Assembly (NCBI GenBank): GCA_025232375.1
Contig: CP060419.1
Location: 3,471,001-3,535,000, forward strand
Source of the DNA: Pseudoxanthomonas sp. NC8
GTDB taxonomy: Bacteria; Pseudomonadota; Gammaproteobacteria; Xanthomonadales; Xanthomonadaceae
Length of the DNA stretch: 64,000 nt
Direction of reading: 5' to 3'
Part shown: positions 1 through 13,408 of the stretch, one piece after another
How positions within the stretch are numbered: position 1 is the stretch's first letter
Layout of the letters: every line of letters starts with the position of its first letter
Translations under genes and position numbers: made by a program
The notes under the pieces: model-generated
Told to the model about the DNA's origin: nothing
The model's input: the letters and a program-made list of their open reading frames with translations, nothing else
The model's database searches: none

Positions 1-1505
1 TGAAGCCGGCCGACGTCGCGTACTCCACGTCGTCGGTGCGGATCAGGTCGCTGCCGGCCCGCGGCGGCCGCGTCGCCAGCGACACGATCGCCGCCAGCGC
101 CAGCGCCAGCAGGAACACCAGGCCGACGCGGTCGATGAACGGCAGCGCCGGGTAAGGCCAGCTTGAGCACGATCGACAGCACGAACGAACCGATCGCAGC
201 GGCCAGCGCGCCGGCCTCGTTGGCGCGCTTCCAGAACAGGCCCAGCACGAAGATCACCACGATGCCCGGGGTGAAGAAGCCGGTGTATTATGGATGTACT
301 GGAAGGCCTGGTCGAAACTGCCCAGCAACGGCCGCGCGCTCAGGATCCCCAGCGCCACCGACACGACCGCCGCGATCCGGCCCACGCGCACCAGGTGCTG
401 CTGGTCGGCCTGCGGACGCGACTTGGCGTAGAAATCAGGGTGAAGATGGTGCCGATCGAATTGATCTTGGAGGCCAGCGAGGCGACGATCGCGGCGACCA
501 GCGCGGCGAACACCAGGCTGGGATGCCGGTCGGCAACAGCCGCATCATCGTCGGGTAGGCCTTGGTCGGGTTTCGCAAGATCCGGGGGTAGGACCACCGC
601 GGCGATACCCGGCACCACCACCACCAGCGGCATCAGCAACTTGAGGAACGCGGCGAACACGACGCCCTTCTGCGCCTCGCGCAGGTCCTTGGCCGCCAGC
701 GCGCGCTGGATGATGTACTGGTTGAAGCCCCAGTAGCTGACATTCATGATCCACATGCCGCCGATGAGCACGCTGATGCCCGGCAGGTCCTTGTAGAACG
801 GATTGTCCCTGCTCAGGATCATCTCGAAGTGCCCGGGGTGGGCGCTCCACAGCTGCGAGAAGCCGGCCGCGACGCTCCCGCCGCCGATGTGGCTCAGGGT
901 GATCCCGGTGACCAGCAGGCCGCCCATCACCAGCAGGGTGACCTGGACGATGTCGGTCAGCGCCACCGCCTTCAGTCCGCCGTACAGCTGGTAGGCCAGT
1001 GCGAACACGCCCAGCAGCACCAGCGCCAGCATCTGGTCCATGCCGGTGACCTGGGCCACGGCGATCGAACCCAGCCACATGATCGAAGTCAGGTTCACGA
1101 ACACGTACAGGCCCAGCCAGAACACGGCCATGAGCGTGCGGATGCGCGTGCCGTAACGTTCCTCGAGGAACTGCGGCATCGTGTAGATGCGGTTGCGCAG
1201 GAAGATCGGCAGGAAGAACTTGCCGACGATCAGCAGGGTCAGCGCCGCCATCCATTCGTACGAGGCGATCGCCAGGCCGATGGCATAGCCCGAGCCGGAC
1301 ATGCCGATGATCTGCTCGGCGGAAATGTTGGCGGCGATCAGCGAGGCGCCGATCGCCCACCACGGCAGCGACTTGCTGGCCATAAGTAGTCGCTGGCCGA
1401 CTTCTGGTGGCCGGCCTTCTCGCGCGAGACCCATTGGGCCAGGGAAGTGAAGATGCCGGTAAGGTAGGCGAGCACGATCACGACATCCAGTGTTGCCAGC
1501 TGCAT
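1..1505 (-). CDS. SGLT-type sodium/sugar symporter (SSS family), 3' end outside window
   Basis: Inner-membrane sodium:solute symporter; the sodium gradient drives sugar uptake. The N-terminus (MQLATLDVVIVLAYLTG) is the first membrane helix. It is followed by the family hallmark around DYFLAS-KSLPWWAIGASLIAAN and SAEQIIGMSGSGYA, then about ten more hydrophobic segments. The ATG at 1505 is chosen because it starts this helix and is preceded by a GGGAGAGG ribosome-binding sequence. The frame breaks near 1383 (DYFLA codons read as TTATGG), 557 (CCTTGG), 290 and 150, with the protein continuing each time, so these are probably sequence errors. It lies about 135 bp downstream of the GH3 beta-glucosidase on the same strand, so it probably takes up the glucose or disaccharide that enzyme releases. 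The C-terminus lies outside the window. Confidence 0.85.
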
Positions 1506-1640
1506 CAAACCTCTCCCCGTCACGAACCGTGGTGTCTGGGGAGGGCGCGCCCCGCCGCGCGCGCCACCGGGGCGCGCGAAGCAGGCCGCTGTCCGCGCCG
1601 CGCCGCCGCCCTCCCGGTGCGGCGCGGATCGTACGGGTGG

Positions 1641-4233
<2,593 letters not shown>

Positions 4234-4318
4234 CGGGTATTTCCCTCCGGTCGGTCTTTTGAGCGCCCACGTTCCCGGGGCGCCGTGCGGCAATGACGGG
4301 CGCTGAGGCTGTCAGAAA

Positions 4319-4332
4319 TGGCAGCGCTGTCA
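4319..4332. promoter_or_regulatory. Palindrome TGGCAGCGCTGTCA upstream of the GH3 gene; candidate LacI-type operator
   Basis: A 14-bp near-perfect inverted repeat centred on CG (CAGCGCTG flanked by TG and CA) lies 86-99 bp before the GH3 start. LacI-family repressors of sugar genes bind palindromes of this size and centre, so it may control the glucosidase-symporter operon. The rest of the 480-bp gap between 4234 and 4713 holds the cytochrome promoter and no gene I can support. Confidence 0.4.
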
Positions 4333-4662
4333 ACCGGACGCCATCCGGAACGCGCGGCAAACGCGCACGCCGGAACGGACCGGCCACCGCCGATACCGTG
4401 GATCGAGCCCGGAAAACCGGGCCGGAACCGTCGCTCGCCGTCACCGGCGCGACGCGACGCGGCGACAGCGCACCGGCCCCCGGCGGGGTTGAACCTGCTG
4501 CATCGCAGCAGCCGATTTGCGGCGCGCCAGGGCGCCGGCGGCCGCGCACCGCCCCCGCCGCGGCACGCCGGCGGGGGCGGAATACGGACCGGAACCGGCC
4601 TTCGACCGTGCAGCGCCCGCACGCCAAGGCTTCCCGGCTTCCGGAGCCGTGCCCTCCCTCTC

Positions 4663-4668
4663 TATAAT
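4663..4668 (+). promoter_or_regulatory. -10 box TATAAT for the cytochrome c gene
   Basis: A perfect sigma-70 -10 hexamer stands about 45 bp before the cytochrome GTG start in otherwise very GC-rich DNA. No clear -35 hexamer was found 17 bp upstream. Confidence 0.55.
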
Positions 4669-4713
4669 CGACGCCCGCTGTGGCCGGCCGCGCCACTCGC
4701 CATAGGATGCGAT

Positions 4714-5228
4714 GTGCGTAACTACGACCTGGAATTCCTGAAGCGCTTTTCGATGGTGATCGGCCTGCTGGCCCTGGTCACGCTGGGCCTGATCCTGTTG
4801 GCCAAGCACCTCCACGACCGGTTGCCTGCCGAGGTCTCGCCGACCGCGGCAAAGCGCACCGCCGAGCGCATCCACCCGGCTGGCGCCGTCTACGCCGGCG
4901 ACACGGGCGCCGCCGCCCAGGCCGCCGCCGCTGCCGCCGCTGCCGCCAAGGCCTCCTCGCAGGTCGCCTACGGTGGCACCACCGACGGCGCGGTGATCTT
5001 CCAGAACCTGTGCGGCGCCTGCCATACCGGCGGCGTCGGTGGCGCGCCCACCTGGACCACGCGCACTGGGATGCACGCATCGCCCAAGGCACCGAAACCC
5101 TGCACAAGCACGCCATCGAGGGCTTCACCGGCGCGGCCGGAATCATGCCGCCCAAGGGCGGCAACCCGGCCCTGACCGACGAGCAGGTCAAGGCCACGGT
5201 CGACTGGATGCTGGCCAACCTGAAGTAA
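4714..5228 (+). CDS. Membrane-anchored cytochrome c5-type monohaem protein
   Basis: Small c-type cytochrome, about 171 residues, probably carrying electrons in the periplasm. One N-terminal membrane anchor (roughly residues 12-32, SMVIGLLALVTLGLILL) precedes an Ala-rich linker. The haem site CGACH is near residue 107, and the distal MPPKGGNP (Met axial ligand) comes before the last helix VKATVDWMLANLK; both are typical of cytochrome c5. The GTG at 4714 is chosen because the overlapping ATG at 4712 meets a stop after nine codons. The frame changes near 5050, just after the haem site, at a CCTGG core. A hairpin follows the stop. Confidence 0.8.
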
Positions 5229-5246
5229 GCCGCCTCCAGCTCCTGC

Positions 5247-5270
5247 CAACGCCGCCTCCGGGCGGCGTTG
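5247..5270 (+). terminator. Hairpin downstream of the cytochrome c gene
   Basis: A 10-bp perfect stem (CAACGCCGCC / GGCGGCGTTG) with a TCCG loop starts 18 bp after the stop codon and is followed by TCGTTTCC. The T-run is weak, so termination may be partial. Confidence 0.55.
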
Positions 5271-5316
5271 TCGTTTCCACCGTTCCACCTTCCCTTCCAC
5301 GGATCGAGCGACCGCC

Positions 5317-7057
5317 ATGCGCCGCCCCCACGCCGCCTTCGCCACCCTCGCCCTGCTGCTGGCCGCCGGCCCGGCCCCGGCCGCCGCCGATGCCCGATCG
5401 CCGCTGGCGATCGGGCAGGTGCGCGGTTCCGGCCCTTCCAGTCCGCTGCAGGGCCGCGCGGTCGTCGTCGAAGGCGTCGTCACCGCCGATTTCCGCGAGG
5501 GCCTGGGCGGCTTCTACCTGCAGGATGGCGGCGACGGCGACCCGGCCACCCCGGACGCGATCTTCGTCCAGCCGGCGGCCCATGCCGGACACGGCGACAG
5601 CGATCCGGTGCGGGTCGGCAGCCATGTGCGGGTCGAAGGCACCGTCGCCGCAGGCGGCGAGGGCGACGACCTGCGCACGGTGCTGGTCCCGTCGGCGATC
5701 AGGCTGCTGCACCGCGACGCGCTGGACCGGATCGCCCGGCCGCGACTCGACGAGGCACCGGTCGACTGGCAGCCGCTGGATGGCATGCGCGTCCGTGTCG
5801 AGGCACCGCTGACCGTCACCGGCAGCGATGCGCTGGGCCGCTATGGCGAACTGGCCGTGGCCTTCGACGGCCGGCGCTGGCAGCCCAGCGAACTGGCACG
5901 GCCGGGCACGCCCGAACACGCCGCGCTGGCCGCACGCAACGCCCGGCGGCGGCTCCTTCTGGACGACGGCAGCACGCAGCGCGATCCGGCCCAGGTCCGC
6001 TACCTCGCCGGTGGCGCGACGCCACGCGTCGGCAGCGTGGTCCACGATGCCGAAGGCATCGTCGAGCGCCGCCACGGCGGCTGGCGCCTGCAACTGGCCA
6101 CCGCGCCGCGGATCGAGGCGGCGCCGCGCCCCGCGCCGCCGCAGGTGCCGGGCAACGTGCGCGTGGCGGCCTTCAACCTCGAGAACCTGTTCAACGGCGA
6201 TGGCCACGGCGGCGGTTTCCCCACCGAACGCGGCGCGAAGACGGCGCAGGCGCTGGACGCGCAGCTGGCCAAGCTGGTCGCCACCATCCACGGCCTGGAT
6301 CCGGACGTGGCCGCGCTGATGGAACTGGAGAACGACGGCTACGGCGAAGATTCCAGCCTTGCCCGGCTGCTGCGCGAACTCAACGCCGGCGGCGCGCACT
6401 GGCGCCATGTCGATGCCGGCCACGGACCGGGCGTGGACACGATCCGGGTCGGCATCATCTACCGCGAGGATCGCCTGGTCGCGCGCGGCAAGCCCGCGGT
6501 GCTCGAAGGCGGCCCGTTCGGCGAGCGCAGCCGCGTGCCGCTGGCGCAGGCGTTCAGGCGCAAGGGCGGCGGTGACGAATTCGTGGTCGTCGCCAACCAC
6601 CTCAAGTCCAAGGGCTGCAGCGAAGCCGAAGGCGCCGATGCCGACCAGAAGGACGGCCGGGGCTGCTGGAACGCGCTGCGCCTGGATTCGGTGCAGCGGC
6701 TGCACGCGTGGCTGCGATCGGCGCCGTTGGGTCGCGGCCGCGAGCGCGTGGTGCTCCTGGGCGATTTCAACGCCTACGCGATGGAGGATCCGCTGCGCTG
6801 GCTGCGCGGGCATGGCGGCTGGATCGATGCGTTCGCCGCGGCCGGCGTCAACAGCCCCTACAGCTACGTCTATTCGGGCCAGAGCGGACGCCTGGACCAC
6901 GCGTTGCTCAGCCCGGCGCTGCTGCCGCACCTGCGCGGCGCGGTCGAATGGCACGTCAACGCCGACGAGCCCGATGACGCCGGCTATGCAGGCCGCAACG
7001 CACCCGGCCTGGCGCAGTTCCGACCACGACCCGCTGCTGCTGGGCTTCGACCTGTAA
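5317..7057 (+). CDS. Secreted ExeM/NucH-type nuclease (endonuclease/exonuclease/phosphatase fold)
   Basis: Extracellular DNase, about 580 residues. A signal peptide (LALLLAAGPAPAAADA) is followed by an OB-fold-like N-terminal domain (residues about 30-260). The metal-dependent catalytic domain begins at VRVAAFNLENLFN and shows ALMELENDGYG, FVVVANHLKSKGC, VVLLGDFNAYAMEDP and the terminal SDHDPLLLGF. These Asn, Glu, Asp and His residues form the family's active site. The insert CSEAEGADADQKDGRGCWNALR is typical of ExeM-like nucleases. The frame breaks once near 7010, just before SDHDP. It may help in scavenging phosphate or DNA, or in biofilm turnover. Confidence 0.85.
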
Positions 7058-7086
7058 GCGGCGCGACGCAGCATGGCTGCGTCCGC

Positions 7087-7110
7087 GTAGAGCGGGGCTT
7101 GCCCCGCTGC
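7087..7110 (+). repeat. Single GTAG-type REP hairpin
   Basis: GTAG at 7087-7090 is followed by the perfect hairpin AGCGGGGCTTGCCCCGCT. The same unit occurs twice, in opposite orientations, at 24425-24530. It lies between the converging stops of the nuclease and M20 genes, so it may also act as a terminator. GTAG-headed palindromes of this kind are known REP elements in Stenotrophomonas and relatives. Confidence 0.75.
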
Positions 7111-7116
7111 CAGCCC

Positions 7117-8441
7117 TCAGCCCGTCGTGCCGTGCAGGTAATCCAGCGACACCTGCAGCAGGGCGCGCAGGCCGACATCGAGCGATTTCTCGTCGAGCAG
7201 GAATTCCGGCGAGTGGTTGCCCGGCGCGGTGGCCGGATCGATCCCCGGCGCGGTCGCGCCGACGAAGAAGAACAGCGCCGGCGCCTTCTGCCCGTACAGC
7301 GAGAAATCCTCCGAGCCCATCTGCAGCGGCGGCTCGAACACGTTGCCCGCGCCGACCACCGCCTGCAGGCTGGGCAGCATCTTCGCGGTCAGCGCCGGAT
7401 CGTTGATGGTGACCGGGTTGCCTTCGCTGTCGGGCACCTTGGCCTCGGCCCTGGCACCGTGCGCGGCGGCCACGTGCTCGGACACGTTGCGCAGGTCGGC
7501 GAAGATCTTCTGGCGCATGCCTTCGTCGAAGGTGCGGATGGTGCCGATCATCTCCACGTCGTCGGGGATGATGTTGTAGCGGATGCCGCCCTTGATCGCG
7601 CCGAAGGTCACTACCGCCGGCAGCTTCGCCAGGTCGGTGCGGCGGGAAACAATGGTCTGCGCGGTGCCGACCAGGTCCGATGCCGCGACGATCGGATCGA
7701 CCCCGCCCCACGGCCGCGAGCCATGCGTCTGCCGACCGACCACCTTGATGCTGAAACGGTCGGACGCGGCCATCAGCGGACCGCCGCGCACCGCGATCTG
7801 GCCGACCGGCACGCTCGAGAACACATGCAGGCCGAACACCGCATCCGGCTTGAAGCCGTCGAACAGGCCCTGCGCCAGCATCATCGAGGCGCCACCTTCC
7901 TCGTCGACCGGCGGACCTTCCTCGGCCGGCTGGAAGACCAGCATCACCTCGCCCGGCAGCGTGTCGCGCATCGCCACCAGCGCCTTGGCCACGCCGAGCA
8001 GGATGCCGGTGTGCGCGTCGTGGCCGCAGGCATGCATCACCCCGACCGTCTCGCCGCGGAACTGGGCGGTAGCCTTCGACGCGAACGGCAGGTTATTGCG
8101 CTCGGTCACCGGCAGCGCGTCCATGTCGGCGCGCAGCGCGATCCCAGGCCCGGGCTTGCCACCCTTGATGACCGCGACCACGCCGTGGTGCGCGACCCCG
8201 GTCTTCGGCTCCAGGCCCATGCGCCGCAACTCGTCGGCGACCACCACAGCGGTGCGCTCCTCGCGGTTGGACAGTTCCGGGTGCTGGTGGAAATCACGGC
8301 GCCAGTCGATCACCTGCTGCTGCAGCTGCCTGGCGGCCGCCGCCACTTCCGGGCGCTGCGTCGTATCAGCGTTCGCGGGGCCGGCGGTAGGGCCAAGGCA
8401 CCGGCGAGCAGGGAAAGCGGGGAACGGACGGCCAGGGACAT
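7117..8441 (-). CDS. Secreted M20-family amidohydrolase (hippurate/IAA-amino-acid hydrolase type)
   Basis: Metal-dependent amidase/peptidase of about 442 residues that probably cleaves N-acyl amino acids in the periplasm. The family signatures are HQHPELSNREERTA, the metal-binding ALRADMDALPV and VMHACGHDAHTGILLG, VMLVFQPAEEGP (Glu ligand and catalytic Glu), GLHV, and the C-terminal MGSEDFSLYGQKAP with a late NHSPEF. The start at 8441 gives MSLAVRSPLSLLAGALAL, a plausible signal peptide. The frame then breaks at about 8395 (GGCCAAGGC, expected GGCCAGGGC), separating the signal from the enzyme domain. The convergent nuclease gene lies 60 bp from its stop. Confidence 0.85.
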
Positions 8442-8508
8442 CGCGCAACTCCTGAAGATGATGGGTCGATGCTAACGGGTGCGGCGGCCACCGCGGCACC
8501 GGTCCCTT

Positions 8509-8515
8509 AGAATGG
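8509..8515 (+). promoter_or_regulatory. -10-like box TTAGAATG before the TSUP gene
   Basis: TTAGAAT ends about 51 bp before the chosen ATG at 8566 and overlaps an earlier in-frame ATG at 8512. A transcript starting here would exclude that earlier ATG, which supports the downstream start. The same CTAGAATGG context precedes queF. Confidence 0.35.
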
Positions 8516-8565
8516 AGCCGCACGCCCCGTCCCCGCGCCGGCGTTTCCCCCTGCCGGTGCCGCCG

Positions 8566-9351
8566 ATGCACGACCTCGCCCTGCAGCTGTTGCCGCTGCT
8601 GTTCCTCGCCGGCCTGCTGGCCGGCTTCATCGATTCGATCGCCGGCGGCGGCGGCATGATCACCCTGCCGGCGATGCTGATCGCCGGCATCCCGCCGTTG
8701 CAGGCGCTGGGCACCAACAAGCTGCAGTCGCTGTTCGGTTCGGCCTCGGCCAGCTGGTCGTACGCGCGGCATGGCCACGTCAACCTGCGCGCGCAGCTGC
8801 CGATGGCGCTGACCGCGGCGGCCGGCGCGGTCGCCGGTGCGCTGGCCGCCAGTGTCGTTCCCGGCAGCTGGCTGCGCGCGGGACTGCCGTTCCTGCTCAT
8901 CGCCATCGCGCTGTATTTCGCGCTCAAACCCGACATCGGCACGCTCGAGCGCCACCGCCGGATCAGCCCGCGCGCGTTCGGGCTGACCTTCGTCCCGGCG
9001 CTCGGCTTCTACGACGGGGTGTTCGGCCCGGGCACCGGCTCGTTCCTGATGCTCGGTTTCGTCGGCCTGGCCGGCTTCGGCCTGCTCAAGGCCACCGCCC
9101 ACACCAAGTTCCTGAACTTCGGTTCGAACGTGGGCGCGTTCGGCGTGTTCCTGCTCGGTGGCGCGATCCTGTGGAAGGTCGGCCTGGTGATGGGCGCCGG
9201 CCAGTTCCTCGGCGCGCAGGCCGGCTCGCGCTTCGCGATGCGGCATGGCACCCGGGTGATCAAGCCGCTGCTGGTGACCGTGTCGCTGCTGCTGGCGCTG
9301 AAGCTGCTGGCCGATCCGGCGCATCCGCTGCGGGTCGCCCTCGGGCTGTAG
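8566..9351 (+). CDS. TauE/SafE (TSUP, DUF81) family membrane exporter
   Basis: Inner-membrane protein of 261 residues with about eight hydrophobic segments. The family signature LAGFIDSIAGGGGMITLPAML lies near the N-terminus, and the matching second-half motif FYDGVFGPGTGSFLMLGFV follows around residue 150. TSUP proteins are linked to export of sulfite, sulfoacetate or related small organic anions; the substrate here is unknown. The frame is intact. The start at 8566 begins directly before the first membrane helix and lies downstream of the -10-like box. Confidence 0.85.
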   Translation: MHDLALQLLPLLFLAGLLAGFIDSIAGGGGMITLPAMLIAGIPPLQALGTNKLQSLFGSASASWSYARHGHVNLRAQLPMALTAAAGAVAGALAASVVPGSWLRAGLPFLLIAIALYFALKPDIGTLERHRRISPRAFGLTFVPALGFYDGVFGPGTGSFLMLGFVGLAGFGLLKATAHTKFLNFGSNVGAFGVFLLGGAILWKVGLVMGAGQFLGAQAGSRFAMRHGTRVIKPLLVTVSLLLALKLLADPAHPLRVALGL

Positions 9352-9370
9352 GCGCCGCGGCGGCCGCGCC

Positions 9371-10224
9371 TCAGCGGAACACGACGGTCTTGTGGCCGTT
9401 GAGCAGGATCCGGTGCTCGACATGGCGGCGCACCGCGCGCGCCAGCACCTGCGATTCGATGTCGCTGCCGACCCGGACCAGGTCGCGCGGGGTCATCGCG
9501 TGGTCCACGCGGGCCACGTCCTGTTCGATGATCGGGCCTTCGTCCAGGTCTGGCGTCACGTAGTGCGCGGTGGCGCCGATGATCTTGACCCCTCGCGCGT
9601 GCGCCTGGTGGTACGGCTGGGCGCCCTTGAAGCTGGGCAGGAAGCTGTGGTGGATGTTGATCGCGCGCCCGGTAAAGCCTTGCAGACAGGCGCGGCGAGA
9701 GGATCTGCATGTAGCGCGCCAGCACCACCAGGTCGACCCGCTCGCGCTCGACCAGGTCGATGATCGCCTGCTCCTGCGCCTGGCGGTTGCTGGCGTCCAC
9801 CGGCAAGTGGTGGAACGGCACCTCGTAGGACGTCGACAGCGCGGCATAGTCGGTGTGGTTGGAGGCGACCGCGGCGATGTCCACCCGCAGCTGGCCGCTG
9901 TGCGCGCGGAACAGCAGGTCGTTGAGGCAATGGCCCTGCTTGCTCACCAGCACCAGCAGGCGCGGGCGGCGGCGCGCATCGTGGATCTGCCAGTCCATCT
10001 CGAACTCGCCGGCCAGCTGGCCGAACCGCTCCTTCAGGGTGGGCAGCGCATCGGCCGCCGGCAGCTCGAAATGCACGCGCAGGAAGAAGCGGCCGGTCTC
10101 GTCGTCGCCGTACTGCTGGGCGTCGACGATGTTGCATCCCCTGGCCGAACAGCAGCCCGGACACGCGGTAGACGATCCCGGTGCGATCCGGGCAGGAGAG
10201 GGCGAGGATGTGGTCGTGGCGCAT
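9371..10224 (-). CDS. purU: Formyltetrahydrofolate deformylase PurU
   Basis: Hydrolyses 10-formyl-THF to THF and formate, balancing one-carbon units for purine synthesis. About 284 residues. An N-terminal ACT domain begins [23 protein letters not shown] formyltransferase-like domain follows, with [54 protein letters not shown] and [21 protein letters not shown], which carry the catalytic Asn, His and Asp. The frame breaks near 10138 (CATCCCCTGGCC, expected CAGCCCTGGCC) and 9683 (GCCTTGCAG). It stands alone, facing the TSUP gene's end. Confidence 0.9.
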
Positions 10225-10312
10225 AGGTGCGCCATGGTAGGCGAGCGCACCAGTGCGCGGATGCATGGTTGCAGCCGATACCGCCACTCCCCGCATCAAC
10301 GCCGGGCAGCAT

Positions 10313-11417
10313 CTATCCCGCGAACAGGCCGCGCGCTTCCTGCGGTTCGCAACGCAGGAACTGCGGAGCCGGCACCAGCGTGGCGCCCAGTTCGGCCGCC
10401 GCGTCGCCGGGGCCAGCGCGGGTCGTAGAGGATGCCGCGGGCCAGCGCGACCGCGTCGGCGCGGCCCTCGGCCAGCACCGCCTCGGCCTGGCGCGGCCGG
10501 GTGATCAGGCCGACGGCGATCACCGGCATCGCCACCTGGGCCTTGATCGCTTCGGCGAACGGCAGCTGGTAGCCGGGCACCGCGTCGATCTGCTGCCGCG
10601 GATCCAGGCCGCCGCTGGACACGTGGATGAACTGGCAGCCGCGTGCGTCCAGCGCGCGCGACAGGGCGATGCTCTGCCCGAGGTCCCAGCCGCCCTCGAC
10701 CCAGTCGCTGGCCGAGATCCGCACGCCGACCGCGACCTGCTCCGGCACCGCTGCGCGCACCGCGTCGAACACGCGCAATACCAGGCGCATGCGGTTCTCC
10801 AGCGCGCCGCCGTACGCGTCGTCGCGTGCATTACTCAGCGGCGACAGGAACTGGTGCAGCAGGTAGCCATGCGCGGCGTGGATCTCGATCAGGTCCAGGC
10901 CGACCCGCGCGGCGCGGCGCGCGGCATCGGCGAATTCCTCGACCAGCGCATCGATGCCGGCCGCATCCAGCGCCCAGGGCACGCCGTGGCGTTCGTCGTA
11001 GGCCAGCGCCGACGCCGAAACCGTGGTCCAGCCGTCGGGCCGGTCGGCCGGGATCGCACCGCCGCCTTCCCATGGCCGCGGCGTGGACGCCTTGCGCCCG
11101 GCATGGGCCAGCTGGATACCCAGCGGCATCGGCGACCAGCGCCGCACGCCGGTGACCAGCGCCTTCAGCGCCGCCTCCTTGGTCGTCGTTCCACAGGCCA
11201 GGCCCAGGTCTGCATGGCTGATCCGCCCGCGCGGCTCGACCGCGGTCGCCTCAAGGATCAGCAGGCCGGCGCCGGACAGGGCCAGGTTGCCAAGGTGGAT
11301 GTGATGCCAGTCGGTCACGCAGCCATCGTGCGCCGAGTACTGGCACATCGGGGCGATGACAATGCGGTTGGACAGCGCGAGCGGGCCGAGCGAAAGCGGC
11401 GAGAACAGCAGGCTCAT
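10313..11417 (-). CDS. Old-yellow-enzyme family NADH:flavin oxidoreductase (YqjM type)
   Basis: FMN-dependent ene-reductase of about 368 residues that probably reduces activated C=C bonds of electrophilic metabolites. Landmarks of the TIM barrel are LSNRIVIAPMCQYSAHDG, with the Cys that tunes the flavin in the YqjM subgroup, IQLAHAGRKAS, DLIEIHAAHGYLLHQFLSPLSN, VAVGVRISASDW, and the phosphate-binding GRADAVALARGILYDPRWP. The frame breaks at about 10410, after DPRWP, within a GGCCCTGG-type stretch. The other frame gives the expected end AAAELGATLVPAPQFLRCEPQ and a stop at 10313. Confidence 0.88.
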
Positions 11418-11486
11418 GGGCAGGGGACGCGGGGGAAAGCACGCATTGCAGCGTGCGCGGCGGCGCGCATCAACACCGTCGCTGGA

Positions 11487-12373
11487 TCACAGCGTCGTGG
11501 CGCGTCCGCGGAGCCCGGCGAGCACATCCACGCAGTCGGCCTCGAGCTTGAGCGAAAGCAACCCGTCGGCGCGGGTCCTTCCAAGGTTGAGCGCGGCCAG
11601 CGGAAGCCCGGCCTCGGCCGCCATCCGCGCGAAGCGGAAACCCGACCAGACCATCAGCGAGGAGCCGACCACCAGCATCGCGTCGCTGCGCTGCAGGTGC
11701 GCGACCGCCGCCTCGACCCGTGCGCGCGGCACGCTCTCGCCGTAGAACACCACATCGGGCTTGAGCATGCCGCCGCAGGCCTCGCAACCGGGCACGTCGA
11801 AGGCCGAGAAATCCACGCCGTCGAGGTCGGCGTCGCCGTCCGGCGCGAGCGCGGCCACGGGGCGTTCCCAACCCGGATTGCGGGCCAGCAGCACCTGCTG
11901 CAATCGTGCACGCGAGGTACGCGCACCGCAGCCCATAAGCACACCACCTGGTCGAGGCGGCCGTGCAGGTCGATCACCCGCTGGCTGCCGGCCTGCTGGT
12001 GCAGGCCGTCCACGTTCTGGGTGACCAGCGCCTCGATGCGACCGTCCGCTTCCAGCATCGCCGGGGCGTGGTGGGCCGGATTGGCGCGCGCGGCGGCGAA
12101 GCGCGGCCAGCCGGCCAGGCTGCGCGCCCAGTAGCGTCGCCGGGTCGCCACCTCGCCGGTGAAGGCCTGGAAGGTGACCGGTTGCGCCCGCTTCCAGCCA
12201 CCGTCGGCATCGCGGTAGTCGGGAATGCCGGACGGGGTGCTGCAGCCGGCACCGGTGAGCACGAGCAGCCGGCGATGGCGCGCGAGGAATTCGCGCAGCG
12301 CGACGACCGCCGCGCCGGCCGGCGGCGGACGGAGCGGGCGAGGCGGTATCCATTGCCGACTGCATGGGGCCAT
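11487..12373 (-). CDS. Sir2 family NAD-dependent protein deacylase (sirtuin)
   Basis: Removes acyl groups from lysines using NAD+. About 295 residues. The NAD-binding motifs LVLTGAGCSTPSGIPDYRD and LVTQNVDGLHQQAGS are followed by DLHG, whose His is the general base. The zinc site shows CLGCG and, later, CEACGG, followed by KPDVVFYGESVP and VVGSSLMVWSGFR. The frame breaks at about 11933, where CLGCG codons read TGCTTATGGGC. The start is uncertain: ATG codons at 12379 and 12373 are in frame with the conserved part, while ATG 12353 is out of frame by one base. It is divergent from the aldolase gene. Confidence 0.85.
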
Positions 12374-12501
12374 CCCCAACGCGACACAAGTCGTGGCCTG
12401 CCTGCATCGTCCCGCGCGTTGACAGCGTTGTCTGATATCTCCCCAACGGAGTGCGCGCTACCATCGCGCCTCATCTGCCCGTCGCACAGGAACCTTCCAT
12501 C

Positions 12502-13396
12502 GTGTCGATCAATAGGAACAGAAGAACCGCATCGCCTCCGGACAGGGATTCATCGCCGCGCTCGACCAGAGCGGCGGCAGCACGCCCAAGGCGCTCAAGC
12601 TCTACGGCATCGAAGAGTCCGGGTACTCCGGCGATGCGGAAATGTTCGCGCTGGTCCACCAGATGCGCGCGCGAATCGTCACCAGCCCGGCGTTCACCGG
12701 CGAGCGCGTGCTCGGCGCGATCCTGTTCGAGCGCACCCTCGACGACAGCTTCGCCGGTAAGGAAGCGGCCCGCTACCTGTGGGAGGCCAAGCGCGTCGTG
12801 CCGTTCCTGAAGATCGACAAGGGCCTTGGCCGAGGAAGCCGACGGCGTGCAGATGCTCAAGCCGATCCCCCGTATGGCCGAGCTGCTGGCGCGGGCCAAG
12901 GCCAAGGGCGTGTTCGGCACCAAGGAGCGCTCGGTCATCAAGGCCAACAACCCGGCCGGCATTGTAAGGGTGCTCGACCAGCAGTTCGAGCTGGGCCGGC
13001 AGGTGCTCGATGCCGGCCTTGGTGCCGATCATCGAACCCGAAGTCGACATCAACGCGCCCGACAAGGCGGCGATCGAGGCCGAACTGAAGAAGGGCCTGC
13101 TGGCGCGGCTGGACACGCTCGACCCGGCCTCGCCGGTCATGCTCAAGCTGACCCTGCCGAGCGTGGACGGCTACTTCCGCGAGCTGGTCGAGCATCCGTC
13201 CGTGCTCAAGGTGGTGGCGCTGTCGGGCGGCTACGGCCGCGACGAGGCCAACGCGAAGCTGGCGCGCAATCCCGGCGTGATCGCCAGCTTCAGCCGCGCG
13301 CTGACCGAAGGACTGAGCGCGCAGCAGGGCGATGCGGCATTCAACCAGGCGCTCGACGCGACGATCGAGTCGATCTACCGCGCCTCGATCGCCTGA
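12502..13396 (+). CDS. Class I fructose-bisphosphate aldolase (bacterial type)
   Basis: Schiff-base aldolase of about 298 residues for glycolysis/gluconeogenesis. Visible landmarks are [45 protein letters not shown] (the Schiff-base region), [34 protein letters not shown], and [12 protein letters not shown] near the end. The GTG at 12502 is chosen because it gives V/MSI before the conserved KNRIASGQG. The frame is disturbed at 12510-12520, at 12826 (GGCCTTGGCC) and at 13016 (GGCCTTGGTG); the last two each have one extra T in CCTGG. A long hairpin follows the stop. Confidence 0.88.
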
Positions 13397-13408
13397 GCAC
13401 GGGCAATG

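Noticed and set aside
5188..7074. Long minus-strand open frame of 628 codons
   Set aside because: It is antisense to the nuclease gene; high GC leaves few stops in shadow frames. Its sequence is Arg/Ala/Gln-rich with no domain.
5317..8475. Apparent 1052-residue nuclease
   Set aside because: The frame runs on past a break near 7010 into antisense of the M20 gene. The natural end SDHDPLLLGFDL lies in the other frame at 7057.
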